Source: Siphonodentalium dalli (Eukaryota > Mollusca > Scaphopoda > Gadilida > Siphonodentaliidae). From it: a stretch of 64,000 nt of DNA. A model generated the notes under the pieces. The model was not told the DNA's origin, did not search any database, and saw nothing but the letters and a program-made list of their open reading frames with translations. Below are positions 23,284-34,019 of this stretch, piece by piece. Position numbers and translations under genes: made by a program. The stretch is from the NCBI GenBank assembly GCA_032622095.1, contig CP136066.1:198764816-198828815 (forward strand). Direction: 5' to 3'. Position 1 is the stretch's first letter. Each line of letters begins with the position of its first letter.

Positions 23284-23345
23284 CGGGGCCAAGTCACAAG
23301 TCGCGGGGTCAAGTCACAAGTCGCGGGGTCAAGTCACAAGTTCGC
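23284..23345 (+). repeat. 20-bp minisatellite (copy 2 allele)
   Basis: About three units of the repeat seen at 3587-3660. Confidence 0.7.
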
Positions 23346-23355
23346 AAACCTTTAA

Positions 23356-23744
23356 CCCTTTACCCAACAAAACGGCCAAAAACGCCCAAATAAAGCTTCA
23401 ACAGCCTAAAATATATTCGGTCTGTCTCAATAACACCATACAAATATGGATATCATTGGAACCGGTTCATTGACCACATTGTGATGGTTACAGTTATGCC
23501 CTGTGCCAATGCAATCTCTTATATAATTATGCGAGTCGACCATAGGTCGCCTCGCATATATAAGAGAATGCATTGGCCTAAAAAAACTATTTTTATAATA
23601 TTTTTCTACATAATTCTTTGACAATTTTATCATTTTTAATATGTGTTAAGCCAATGCATTCTCTTAGATATGCGAGGCGACCTATGGTCGACTCGCATAT
23701 ATAAGAGAATGCATTGGCATAGGGCCGTTCTGTTGGGTAAAGGG
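23356..23744. mobile_element. TTAA-flanked foldback element, frame A1 (shared with copy 1)
   Basis: TTAA at 23,352-23,355 and 23,745-23,748 with CCCTTTACCC ends. Orthologous to 3674-4060. Small indels in the hairpins (extra ATTA near 23,525) show divergence since duplication. Confidence 0.85.
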
Positions 23745-24559
23745 TTAAGCCGCTCTATGGTCAGTTATTGATAACAGTATTTATTGAACAAATAACAAAA
23801 AATGCTATATCATTGACCATGATGACACAGTCACATCAGTCGTATTATACGTCATATGTACACCGCAATCTCAAATATAAACCACCGACGCATGCACTAA
23901 AGTAACCCAAATTAGCAAATATGTCGAGTTGTATACATAGATCGTATCCGGGAGCAACCATTCACCACCGATACTCCCGCCACGATTCATCAACGGCCTT
24001 CATTTGATCATTTTATTTACACTGAGTTCTGCTATTAATTGACTACCGTGACGTTGACTAATGTCACTTTCGTTGGTACTATAATAATGCACGAAACCGA
24101 CCTCGAACAGGGACGTAGCGACAAGCGGGGGGGGGGGGGGGGGGGTCTCACTCCAACATTATATAGGTTGTATAGTTTTTTCTCGTTGGTACTAATATAG
24201 ATCATGTGACCAGTATATATACTGCACAAAGCCGACCTCGATCAGGGACGAGGTGACAAGGGGTGGGGGGGGGGATCTCATCACGCACTCCAACCAACTT
24301 ACACAACATTATATATGGGTTGAAATTGTTCTCAATATTTGATTGCCGACCAGCAATTAGTGAGAAGTTTGTTGTTTTTCAGAGACTGTGGCATATACTA
24401 GTAGATATTTTTTTTACTTTTGGTCAAAATCATGGTCTCATATTGCCATTTATTTATTTAGTCAGCATTTTTCCAATTTTATATATATATAGAGGGAGGG
24501 GCGGATAGGGGTGGGGTTCCAATAGTTGGGACGTTCCAAAACCGAGAAGGTGCAAATGG

Positions 24560-25216
24560 AATGTCACGAACCTGGAATTGTGGTACCGATAACGCAACGG
24601 ACACGACTCTGCCACAAACAAATAAATTACTGTTACAGTGGAATTAAGTCCAATTATAACACAAAGTCCAATACAATATCAAAAGTTTAATCAAAACTTG
24701 ACAGTAAACATTAGAAATTGTCAAAGCTTTGCAAAATATTCTGAAAATCACATTCAGGCTTAACATATTTGAACTGACTACTCATTTAAAGGAATTCAAT
24801 TAGATCAGACGCTCCTAAATTACTATTTCTTTGGCATTGGGGGTAAAAAATATTTGATTCGAGTCGGGGAACCCACCCATTAAAGCTCAGAGGGATCAGA
24901 TATCGCTTTTTAAAGTTTGTTATTTCTCGAGATGTGTAATAATATGTGTCCCAGAAACGTCAAAAGGAAGGTCTCGACAAAATTGCGGATGGAGATGGAT
25001 AACTCTAAAATACGGTCAAATTTCGTGATACTTTAGTGATATTACGGCCATATTTTGTTGAACAAAATGTTGATAAATAACAAGTTTTGGGAAATTTGAT
25101 ACCATAGTTGATTATTTTGTTGCAATAAATCGATTCTGATAACTAAAGCGTATTTTGAAGAAATGTTGTTATTGTATCTTGATGGTATGGGGACCGTCTG
25201 ATCGGATTTAGTATAT
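24560..25216. repeat. Family C repeat in copy 2 intron
   Basis: Counterpart of 4860-5572, here ending at an A1 insertion. Bears AACAAAATGTTGATAAATA and GGGGACCGTCTGATCGG. Confidence 0.7.
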
Positions 25217-25220
25217 TGAA

Positions 25221-25608
25221 CCCTTTACCCAACAAACCGGCCAAAACCGGCCAAATAAAGCTTCAACAGCCTAAAATATCTTCTGTCTGTCTCAATAGAA
25301 CCATACAAATATGGATATCATTGGAACCGGCTCCTCGACCACATTGTGATAGTTACAGTTATGCCCTGTGCCAATGCATTCTCTTATATATGCGAGTCGA
25401 CCATAGGTCGCCTCGCATATATAAGAGAATGCATTGGCCTAAAAAAACAATTTTAAACACTTTTTACCATTTTTCTTACATTCTTTAACAATTTATAATT
25501 ATTAATGTGTTAAGCCAATGCATTCTCTTATATATGCGAGGCGACCTATGGTCGACTCGCATATATAAGAGAATGCATTGGCACAGGGCCGTTCTGTTGG
25601 GTAAAGGG
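25221..25608. mobile_element. Foldback element A1 inserted in family C repeat, copy 2 only
   Basis: CCCTTTACCC ... GGGTAAAGGG with TGAA (mutated TTAA) on the left and TTAA on the right (25,609-25,612). Copy 1 has CCTTTAACAG with a single TTAA at 5569-5572. Confidence 0.85.
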
Positions 25609-25994
25609 TTAAACAGTTGTGTTTACATAACAATGGTTTCAACGCACGAATTTTCGTTATTGCTGAACTATCGATAATTAGTATAAGAATAAAGTTGATC
25701 TATTTCTCCATGTTCTTCTTAGTGGTCATGTTTTTACAGACTTTTATATTTATTGCACATTTACCCAATATGAATGCCTTGGGGGTATCTTTAAAGATAC
25801 GCAACTCATTGACACAATATATCTGTATAGTCTGGCTGACAAATTGTTGATATTGTGGCATAGCCTATCTCGGGATGTGGAAAGTTTAGATGGACCTACA
25901 CAGAAAACTACTTACTTATGTGGCTGTTTAAAAAATTTCCAGCAAACAAATAACATTGTGTTAACATTCTCGAAGCAGTGTTGCTCTCAATTAA

Positions 25995-26388
25995 CCCTTT
26001 ACCCAACAAAACGGCCAAAACCGGCCAAATAAAGCTTCAACAGCCTAAAATATCTTCGGTCTGTCTCAATAGAACCATACAAATATGGATATCATTGGAA
26101 CCGGCTCCTTGACCACATTGTGATAGTTACAGTTATGCCCTGTGCCAAAGCATTCTCTTATATATGCGAGTCGACCATAGGTCGCCTCGCATATATAAGA
26201 GCATGCATTGGCCTAAAAAAAAAATCTTTTTTTAACACTTTTTACCATTTTTTCTTACATTCTTTAACAATTTTATAATTTTTAATGTGTTAAGCCAATG
26301 CATTCTCTTATATATGCGAGGCGACCTATGGTCGACTCGCATATATAAGAGAATGCATTGGCACATGGCCCTTCTGTTGGGTAAAGGG
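25995..26388. mobile_element. Foldback element A1, copy 2 only, with perfect TTAA duplication
   Basis: CTCAATTAA precedes and TTAAATAGTCATTC follows the element; copy 1 reads CTCAATTAAATAGTCATTC with no insertion (5951-5969). 394 bp; same double hairpin as the other A1 copies. Confidence 0.93.
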
Positions 26389-26839
26389 TTAAATAGTCAT
26401 TCAAGCCTTTCGCTTGTTCGGACCATGAACTATTGGTGACAGTACTGTTATCTAATTGCAATCAATTTGTATTCTAGTTGAAAACACTCCTCCCAAAACT
26501 TTCCTTAAAAAAAAATGATAAAAGAATCTATTTGATATTGTTATTGTTATATAATATGCATGATGTGATCTTCAGATAGCATGTATTCCTTCAGGTGGTA
26601 CACTAGCTAGTAACAATTAAGTAGCTTTCTTTGTAGGTACATCTAAACTCTCCACATCCTGGGATATATATAGGCTAGTCATGGAAATGTTTTGCATATC
26701 TGGCTTAGTATATATATGGACGAATGTGCCTTTCATTTAAGCTTGTTAAGTTTCTTTATATATTCGCGTTGGCCAGGCATATGAATTACACTCCCGATTA
26801 AACACAGACATTTTATGCAGAACCAACCATGGTGGATTA

Positions 26840-26978
26840 TCAATTCAATTCAATTCGTTTAATCTTTTTGACCCATAATACATAGGTATTAAGATAACAT
26901 ATAATACATTTTATGTACATGACTTACATAATAGAAATACAAATGATATACATTATAATATATGAAAAGTATTTACAA
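26840..26978 (-). mobile_element. 5'-truncated LINE 3' tail, copy 2 only
   Basis: 139 bp absent from copy 1, where GGATTA joins CCCGGGCC directly. On the minus strand it ends AAACGAATTGAATTGAATTGA-like: a short AATTG repeat tail typical of CR1/L2-type LINE 3' ends. It contains no coding sequence. Confidence 0.7.
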
Positions 26979-27478
26979 CCCGGGCCAGGCCAACGTTCAA
27001 ATGTGTTTGTTTGCCTGCTCACTACCCAGCTAAGAAAAAGCCTTGATTTCACAAAATTTATGTTATTTTTATAAAAGTTATAATTGCTATGAAGTATTAA
27101 ATAAATTTGGCAATACGTGAATCAGACCTTATGAGACCACGCACAATCATATTTGTATTAGTATGGATGAAAATGCCTTTCATTTAGCTTGTTAAGTTTC
27201 TTTATATATTCGCTTCGTCCGTGCATACGAATTAATCTCCTAATTTAATACTGAGACAATTTATGCAGAACCACCCATGGTGGATTACCCAGGCCAACAT
27301 TAATATTTAATTGTTTGCCCACACTCTTCCGAGCTCGGAAAAAGCCTTAAAGATGTACAGTAAGGCCAATATAAAAATATTGCTTGATTTACATCCCCTC
27401 CCGACCCTATTTTTAGTCCCCTCCTCAATTTTTTTTTATTTGCATATCTTTTATGCAAATTTTGTTCTCATGCCTTAA

Positions 27479-27700
27479 CTCTTTCATGATGGGAGCTGTG
27501 CTGGTGCAGCATTACATACCCTGTGCCAGTGCATTCTCTTATATATGCGAGTCTCCCAAAGGGAGCCTCGAATATATAAGAGAATGCACTGGCTTACAAG
27601 ATCAAGGTAAATATTGTTAGGCCAATGCATTCTCTTATATATGCGAGGCGCCATATGGACGACTCGCATATATAAGAGAATGCATTGGCACAGGAAGCTC
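27479..27700. mobile_element. Foldback element, frame A4 (copy 2)
   Basis: Starts after TTAA (27,475-27,478) with CTCTTTCATGATGGGAGCT; two hairpins follow, then CAGGAAGCTCCCGTC. Equivalent to the interrupted copy at 6869. Confidence 0.75.
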
Positions 27701-27836
27701 CCGTCTATTACTCTCCATGACCATTTATGTTAGGAAGAATAAAATATAAAAAATAAAATTCGCCCTCCCACCCCATTTTTCTGAAAAAGTTGGACGTAAA
27801 TCTAGCAATTTATTTTTATTGGCCTAAGCCATTTTC

Positions 27837-28385
27837 AATAAGTTCCCCGGTAATAACAACGATATAATATCGATAATATATAGAAAAATAAGTAACTTGA
27901 GTCGAAGATGTATTCTGTAAACGTTCAGATTTATAGGTTATCTTAAAATCAAAGTTAATAATTTGATATAAATTTAATTTATGGCTATAAATTAAATTAC
28001 GAATTTCCGTGTACAGGACGTAATCAAATTAATTCACGGTTAGTGGATTGGGCAACGCGTGGCACACATGATCGTGCAAAACAAATTATGTTGATACGGG
28101 ACGTAAACTGAAGCAACTCACTGACTTGTGACTGCACAATAACTTAAAATGAGTATATGGGACTAGTATGCATATAATATAACATTTATTTGATACATTT
28201 GCTTGAAAAAACTGTACACAAATTACTCGACAACGACAATTTGTATTTTCGCATTCGGACTAATCTGCCATTCGTAACATTACTTCGTACTCAACAGACC
28301 TTAAAATAATCGAAATATGGGTACCTTATTCTATACGACTCGGGGATTATAGAAACCAACAACATTTGAGTACAGTATCCCTTTA
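27837..28385. mobile_element. Family B-like element, uninterrupted in copy 2
   Basis: Contains GAGTCGAAGATGTATTCTG and ends GAGTACAGTATCCCTTTAA. The ACAAATTACT at 28,217-28,226 is the empty target of the 704-bp element found in copy 1. Confidence 0.65.
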
Positions 28386-28414
28386 AGGTCTCAATCCGAT
28401 TCGATGCCCCATAT

Positions 28415-28867
28415 ATGTGACCCGCCATATCAAATCCAGTCGTAAGTCGGGATTTTTTTTACCCTGTGCCAATGCATTCTCTTATACATGCGAGTCGCCC
28501 ATAGGTCGCCTCGCATATATAAGAGAATGCTTTGGCCTAACAATTTTTTTTAATAAATGTTATTACCATTTTTAGGACATAAAATAAAAAAACATCCATT
28601 ACCCTGCAGGGAGCCCCACACATATATAGAAGCATATAGAAGAGTGTCGTCTGCTCATGTTTGTCTGTGGCTCTGTATGGGTGAAATTATAAAATTGTTA
28701 AAGAATACAAGAAAACATTATTAAATTTGTAAAAAAATGTTAGGCCAATGCATTCTCTTATATATGCGAGGCGACCTATGGTCGACTCGCATATATAAGA
28801 GAATGCATTGGCACAGGGTAAAAAAATCCGGACTTACGACTGGATTTGATATGGCGGGTCACATATC
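28415..28867. mobile_element. Foldback element, frame A2 (copy 2)
   Basis: TGTGACCCGCCATATC at the left and GATATGGCGGGTCACA at the right around the double hairpin and a CTGCAGGGAGCCCC spacer. Orthologous to 8999-9460. Confidence 0.8.
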
Positions 28868-29195
28868 ATAAGATTCCAACAGCAACAACATTTTTCGAAA
28901 TGCCGCTTCAGTTATCAGAATCGATTAATTGCCCAAAAATAATGCTAACCACAGTCAACTCTAGTATAAAATTGTCCGAAACGTGTTATTTATCAACATT
29001 TTGTTCAACAAAATATGGCCGGATTGTCAAATATATACAAATAAAGCCACTTAATTTTAGAGTTATCCATCTTCATCAGCAATTTAGTCCGAGACCGTTG
29101 CCTATGACGAATTTTTGCCAGGCGCACAAAATTACATATCTCGAGATATAACAAATTTCAAAAATCGATATCTGACCACTCTGAGCTCTTTGATT

Positions 29196-29220
29196 GGGGG
29201 GGGGGGGGGGGGGGGGGGGG
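29196..29220 (+). repeat. Poly-G tract (~24 G)
   Basis: Inside a family C piece at the place of the 9630-9654 tract of copy 1. Confidence 0.9.
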
Positions 29221-29456
29221 CTACTCTACTCGAATCAAATTTTTGTTTACCCCCGAAGCCAAAGAGATAGTAATTTTTACCATATCAGGGATACACTAAC
29301 AAGAAACTCCCCTTATTTTTCCATGCTGAAGAAAAGTCGAGACTCGATTTCCTAATTGTTTTGAATTGAATATGTATTTCTGCGCATAAAGTCCATTAAA
29401 AAGTATATCACGTATTTATCAACCTACAGTAATGCCAGAAGTATATTACCCTTTAA

Positions 29457-29610
29457 CCACAGCAGAATTATGGGAAATTTTTCAGGATTTAGTCGGAAAT
29501 ATGGCTTGTTGCCATTCATCGGAAAGCTCTCACCGAGAGCTTTGCGAAGAATGGTAGAAAGCCATATTTCCGACTAAATCCTGAATTTTGTTTCCATAAT
29601 TCTGCTGTCG
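29457..29610. mobile_element. Foldback family E, both arms present (copy 2)
   Basis: CCACAGCAGAATTATGG at the left pairs with CCATAATTCTGCTGTCG at the right; CCGACTAAATCC pairs with GGATTTAGTCGG. TTAA precedes it at 29,453-29,456. The left arm is missing in copy 1. Confidence 0.75.
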
Positions 29611-29828
29611 TTTAGGGGTCGATTATTTAGGACATTACTGTATTTTGATACCTAAACCAGTCCAGGATGTGACAATAGCGACCATAATTTCAGGATGAAC
29701 AATAGCGACTATAGTTCCTGGTTTCGAACCGCCAATAATATTTTTGAGTTCAGATGATTTTCACTGAAGCACTTAATGTTTCGAGGTGAACATAAAGTTA
29801 AAATTTTGAAATTGTGTGCACTATGTAT

Positions 29829-30215
29829 ATTTAGTGACGCTGTCCCGCATAGCGAGCTAGCATCACTAAATTCACCCTCTGGGGACCTCATTCTGCGTAT
29901 AGGCCTCATCTTCTCTGGAAAGTTTCTTTATAATCAAATTTCTATAGAAACTTCATCACGTAGATTCTATTTCTTTTTTAGATTAGTTTTTCTTTATCCC
30001 CAAATTGGCAGACCAAACATTGTATAATCGAGGTTCCCAATGGGTCCACATCACAATATTCACCATTTGGAAACTTCAATCTGAGTCTCTGTCTCCCATT
30101 GCAGATGAGGCCACGCAGAATGAGGTCCCCAGAGGATGAATTTAGTGATGCTAGCCCGCTATGAGGGATAACGTCACTAAATTCACCCTCTGGGGACCTC
30201 ATTCTGCAAATGACA
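29829..30215. repeat. Two foldback family F copies in the 3' part of the copy 2 intron
   Basis: 29,829-29,920 and 30,106-30,215, orthologous to those in copy 1; each carries CACCCTCTGGGGACCTCATT. Confidence 0.7.
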
Positions 30216-30271
30216 GGCACGCTATAATCAGGCTTGTATATATGTAGTAAACATGAAGTTATTTTTTTCAG

Positions 30272-30619
30272 GAAAATGGTAACGCGGACGAAATTCTCAA
30301 CTCATTGAAATTTGTCAGACCTGGAAAGGGATTTACACCAAAGTTCTCGATTCTCCAGAAATGTGACGCTAATGGGAAGGATTCACATCCGATATTCATA
30401 TTTCTCCGAGAGCGGCTTCCGTTTCCAAGTGACGATGCTGTGTCTCTGATGTCGGACTGTAGGAAAATTATTTGGGAACCCGTGACGAGAACGGATATTT
30501 CGTGGAACTTTGAGAAATTTTTGATAGCCCCAGATGGAAAACCTTATAAAAGATACAGCCGTAACTACCAGACGATAAACATTCAAAGTGATATCAGGGA
30601 TTTATTAAAGAGAATTTAG
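30272..30619 (+). CDS. GPX: Selenoprotein glutathione peroxidase, copy 2, exon 2
   Basis: Residues 81-195. ENGNADEIL follows FGHQ; Trp158 and Asn159 in WNFEKFL complete the Sec/Gln/Trp/Asn catalytic set. Ends DLLKRI-TAG. Compared with copy 1 it has Ile165 and Asp187. The VRPGKGF region and the lack of a long insert fit the GPX1/GPX2 branch rather than the shorter phospholipid hydroperoxide GPX4 type. The gene appears intact from TATA box to SECIS. Confidence 0.96.
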   Translation, partial: ENGNADEILNSLKFVRPGKGFTPKFSILQKCDANGKDSHPIFIFLRERLPFPSDDAVSLMSDCRKIIWEPVTRTDISWNFEKFLIAPDGKPYKRYSRNYQTINIQSDIRDLLKRI

Positions 30620-30634
30620 TTTTCTTAACATTAA

Positions 30635-30969
30635 AGGGGTACTGTACACTAAATCCGGTCATTTATGGGACCATCTCATTTTATACTCAACAGAATATAT
30701 ACAACAAATAAATGAATTTGAGCCATGGATTGGTGCAAAAATACACTCATGCGCTCTATGAACGATGCAAACAACATGGTAATTATAATAAAAATGGAAT
30801 TTATGACTCCAGTCATTATAATTACCATGTTGTTTGCGTCGTTCATAGAACACACACGTGTATTTTGCACTAATTCAGGGGATCAAATACATTCATTTGT
30901 TGCATATATTCTGTTGAGTATAAAAGGAGATGGTCATATTAATGACCGGATTTAGTGTACAGTACCCCT
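30635..30969. mobile_element. Foldback element in the 3' UTR of GPX copy 2
   Basis: TTAA at 30,631-30,634, then AGGGGTACTGTAC ... GTACAGTACCCCT. The ~335 bp fold into a stem of ~150 bp, placed 15 bp after the stop codon and ~53 bp before the SECIS. Confidence 0.9.
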
Positions 30970-31021
30970 TTTAGTGAATACATGTTTTACTATGTTTATA
31001 TATTTCTCGACCTATTAGTAC

Positions 31022-31087
31022 TGTGATAATGAAGGCTTTACTTCAAAGCGATGACTCATCAGAATTAGAGCTGGATGATTACACACC
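31022..31087 (+). promoter_or_regulatory. SECIS element (type II), GPX copy 2
   Basis: ATGA at 31,029-31,032 and TGAT at 31,076-31,079, with GCTTTACTTC/GAATTAGAGC helix, AAA loop and GATGA/TCATC mini-stem, identical in core to the other two. Confidence 0.9.
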
Positions 31088-31119
31088 ATTGTTAGGTGCA
31101 GAAATATCTCATTATACAA

Positions 31120-31125
31120 ATTAAA
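31120..31125 (+). promoter_or_regulatory. Probable polyadenylation signal ATTAAA, GPX copy 2
   Basis: About 33 nt after the SECIS, same context as in copy 1. Confidence 0.6.
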
Positions 31126-31209
31126 ATGATTGAAATACAACTTACATTTTTGTTGTTAGATACATTTGTATATCACAATATCCATCTCATAATTAGAGGT
31201 CTGACTTTT

Positions 31210-32115
31210 CTCGTGGGTCTAATGTTAGCCCCCCTGCAGTGAAATATAGACCCCACAGTGGAAGATAGCCTCATGGGTCTCAGGTTAGCCCCTGCAATGA
31301 AATATAGCCCCCACCCACACAGTGAAATATAGCCTTATGTGTCTAAGGTTAGCCCACACAGTGAAAGATAGCCCCCACCGGAGTGAAAGATAACCCCCAT
31401 AGTGAAAGATAGCCTCAAGGGTCTAAGGTTAGCCCCTGCAATGAAAGATAGCCCCATCCACATAGTGAAATATAGCCTTATGTGTCAAAGGTTAGCCCAT
31501 GCAGTGAAAGATAGCCCCCATCCACACAGTGGAATATAGCATTATATGTCTATGGTTATAGCCCCCCCCCCCACAGTGAAAGATAGCCCCCGGTTTGAAA
31601 GATAACCCCCATAGTGAAATATAGCCTCATGGGTCTAAGGTTAGCCCACCCACAGTGAAAGATAACACCCATAGTGAAATATAGCCTCATGGGTCTAAGG
31701 TTAGCCCACCCACAGTGAAAGATAACACCCATAGTGAAAGATAGCCTCATGGGTCTAAGGTTAGCCCACCCACAGTGAAAGATAACACCCATAGTGAAAT
31801 ATAGCCTCATGGGTCTAAGGTTAGCCCACCACAATGAAAGATAACACCCATAGTGAAATATAGCCTCATGGGTCTAAGGTTAGCCCCCCCCCCCACAGTG
31901 AAAGATAACCCCATCTACATAGTGAAAGATAGCCTCATTGGTCTAAGGTTAGCCCCTACAATGAAAGATAGCCACACCCACATAGTGAAATATAGCCTTA
32001 TGTGTCAAAGGTTAGCCCCTGCAGTGAAAGATAGCCCCATCCACATAGTGAAATATAGCCTTATGGGTCTAAGGTTAGCTCATGCAGTGAAAGATAGCCC
32101 CCCCCCCCACAGTTA
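31210..32115. repeat. 60-bp minisatellite downstream of GPX copy 2
   Basis: Longest of the three arrays, about 15 units. From ~31,610 to 31,850 four units are almost identical with a period of exactly 60 bp, so part of the array was homogenised recently. Homology with copy 1 ends at about 32,166. Confidence 0.88.
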
Positions 32116-32166
32116 GTGAACTTAGTATATATAACGGGTAGCCATATGATGATATTTCTAAGTCAA

Positions 32167-33450
32167 AAAAGGACAATGTCCCTTTGAAATAACTCCGAAA
32201 TACTTTACAATTACAGGTCATTATTTAAAACCTTTAAAATCCTTGCCAAGTTTCAAAACAATTGAAAACAAATTGAAGAAGCAAAATCTTGGGAGAAAAT
32301 TATGGTTTAAGCACAAACATTTTGATATGAAAGATGCCGATAACTCTCCTAACATATAAGTCTGATAAATCTCCGAATTCAGGATTCATTCATCTCAATA
32401 TGAAAAAAATCCTTGACTTTTCCAAAACTTGTTCAAGATTTTCCGGAAATTTTCCTTGACCTTCCCCTGACAAAATTCCATATCTTTGCCATACCTATGC
32501 AGCGGATGCAGATTTGCCCCTACTGTAATGTTCATACAAGTGGATGTCTTTATTAACTGCTCTATTCTAATGAACATTACAAGAAGGACAACTCTATCAT
32601 CTATGCTCCTCATTATAAAATCACCTAATTCTAAAACACCTCAGTTGGTGCATACCTGGTCCAGTATAGAGGTAGTAATGGTTTTGCTGTTATTTGGTTG
32701 TAATATTGTCCAGGTTAAAGCCACACCGGCTTCCAGGAGCCAAATACTAAAGTAAATCAAATTTACTGGTATTTGGTTGCCTATGCTTTTTCTTAAAGTG
32801 GCAAGCTGTATTCTACCAAACATACCAGCTAACTCCACAATGGACCTGTGATGCATGCCTTTGCTATTTAAATAAAGTATGCATTTGTGACTGCTGGTTG
32901 TCATTTGAACTCTGCCGGGAACCGGGCGATCAGACAGGAATCTGCTTCCTGTTACACCTATGTATGGAAATTTCCCATGTTGTCCTCTTAGAATCAACTT
33001 CATTGACTCAATTAAATTAAAGTAGCACCGATCGTGGGTGCCATGTGTGCGGGATTGGGTGGCCCGCGGGGGAAGGATGGCCACCTCACAGCTGGTAGGG
33101 GCCCGGGGGTCCTCCCCAGGACAAAATTTAATCCTGATGCATGCACTGAGAGTGATTCTAGTGAAGAGCCTTTCGTCGGCGTCCTATGTATCGTAGGAAA
33201 AACAAATGTTTTTCTTTCCACAAACAAAATATATCTAATACTATAGCCTAAATAATTATTGCATTTGAGAAGTTGCATTCCCAACCAGTGGGGATTTGTT
33301 ATTGACATAAATTATGAGTGAAGGGTAATCTGATTTGTGTATCTTGGCGGAATTCTCAGTTACTTGATGCATGGGGTCGATGGTCATTTCGTACAATTGT
33401 GCGATCGCGAAAGAAACTAAGACCATATGTAGTCGCGATGAATTTTATTG
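32167..33450 (-). other. Stretch with unrecognised minus-strand frames and a GC-rich repeat
   Basis: On the minus strand 33,084-32,641 is open for 147 codons and 32,613-32,395 for 72. I do not recognise either product. They are close to each other but in different frames, so an old mobile element is as likely as a gene. 33,030-33,120 is GC-rich (GGCCCGCGGGGG, GGGCCCGGGGGTCC), unlike its surroundings. Confidence 0.35.
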
Positions 33451-33493
33451 AAGTGCATGATTGTGTAGTTTAAATATATATTATGTAATTATA

Positions 33494-33915
33494 TCCGCGA
33501 GCTATGCTTTTTTATCCTGTGCCAATGCATGCTCTTATATATGCGAGTCGACCATAGGTCGCCTCGCATATATAAGAGAATGCATTGGCCTAACAATTGT
33601 TTACAATTTTAATAATTTTTTCTTGTATTCTTTAACAATTTTATAATTTCACCCATACAGAGCCCCAGACAAACATGAGCAGACGACACTCTTCTATATG
33701 CTTCTATATATGTGTGGGGCTCCCTGCAGGGTAATGGATTTTTTTTTATTTTATGTCCTAAAAATTGTAAGAAACATTTATTTAAAAAAAATGATAAAAA
33801 ATGGTTAGGCCAATGCATTCTCTTATATATGCGAGGCGACCTATGGTCGACTCGCATATATAAGAGAATGCATTGGCACAGGGTAAAAAAAATGAATATT
33901 CATAGCTCGCGTGGT
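33494..33915. mobile_element. Foldback element, frame A3
   Basis: The double hairpin lies between CCGCGAGCTATG and CATAGCTCGCGTGG, different ends from A1, A2 and A4. The spacer (ACCCATACAGAGCCCC ... GGGGCTCCCTGCAGGG) is the A2 spacer in the other orientation. Confidence 0.7.
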
Positions 33916-34019
33916 TATCAGTTGGTATGTCCATTTGTCTGCATGTGCTGACTTTTGATCATAAGCAACTAAATAATTGAAATTATGCCCGTTGGCATTT
34001 GTGTAGGGAAACTAGAGTC

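Larger units (their letters stand above)
19388..30271 (+). other. Intron of glutathione peroxidase copy 2 (~10.9 kb)
   Basis: GT donor, CAG acceptor, phase 0. Collinear with the copy 1 intron apart from insertions at 22,579, 25,221, 25,995 and 26,840 (copy 2 only), and blocks at 313, 7087 and 8097 (copy 1 only). No gene recognised inside. Confidence 0.9.

Noticed and set aside
33600-33790. Inversion of the A2/A3 spacer relative to 9,130-9,300 as a switch
   Set aside because: The outer ends are themselves inverted repeats, so insertion of the whole element in the other direction explains it.
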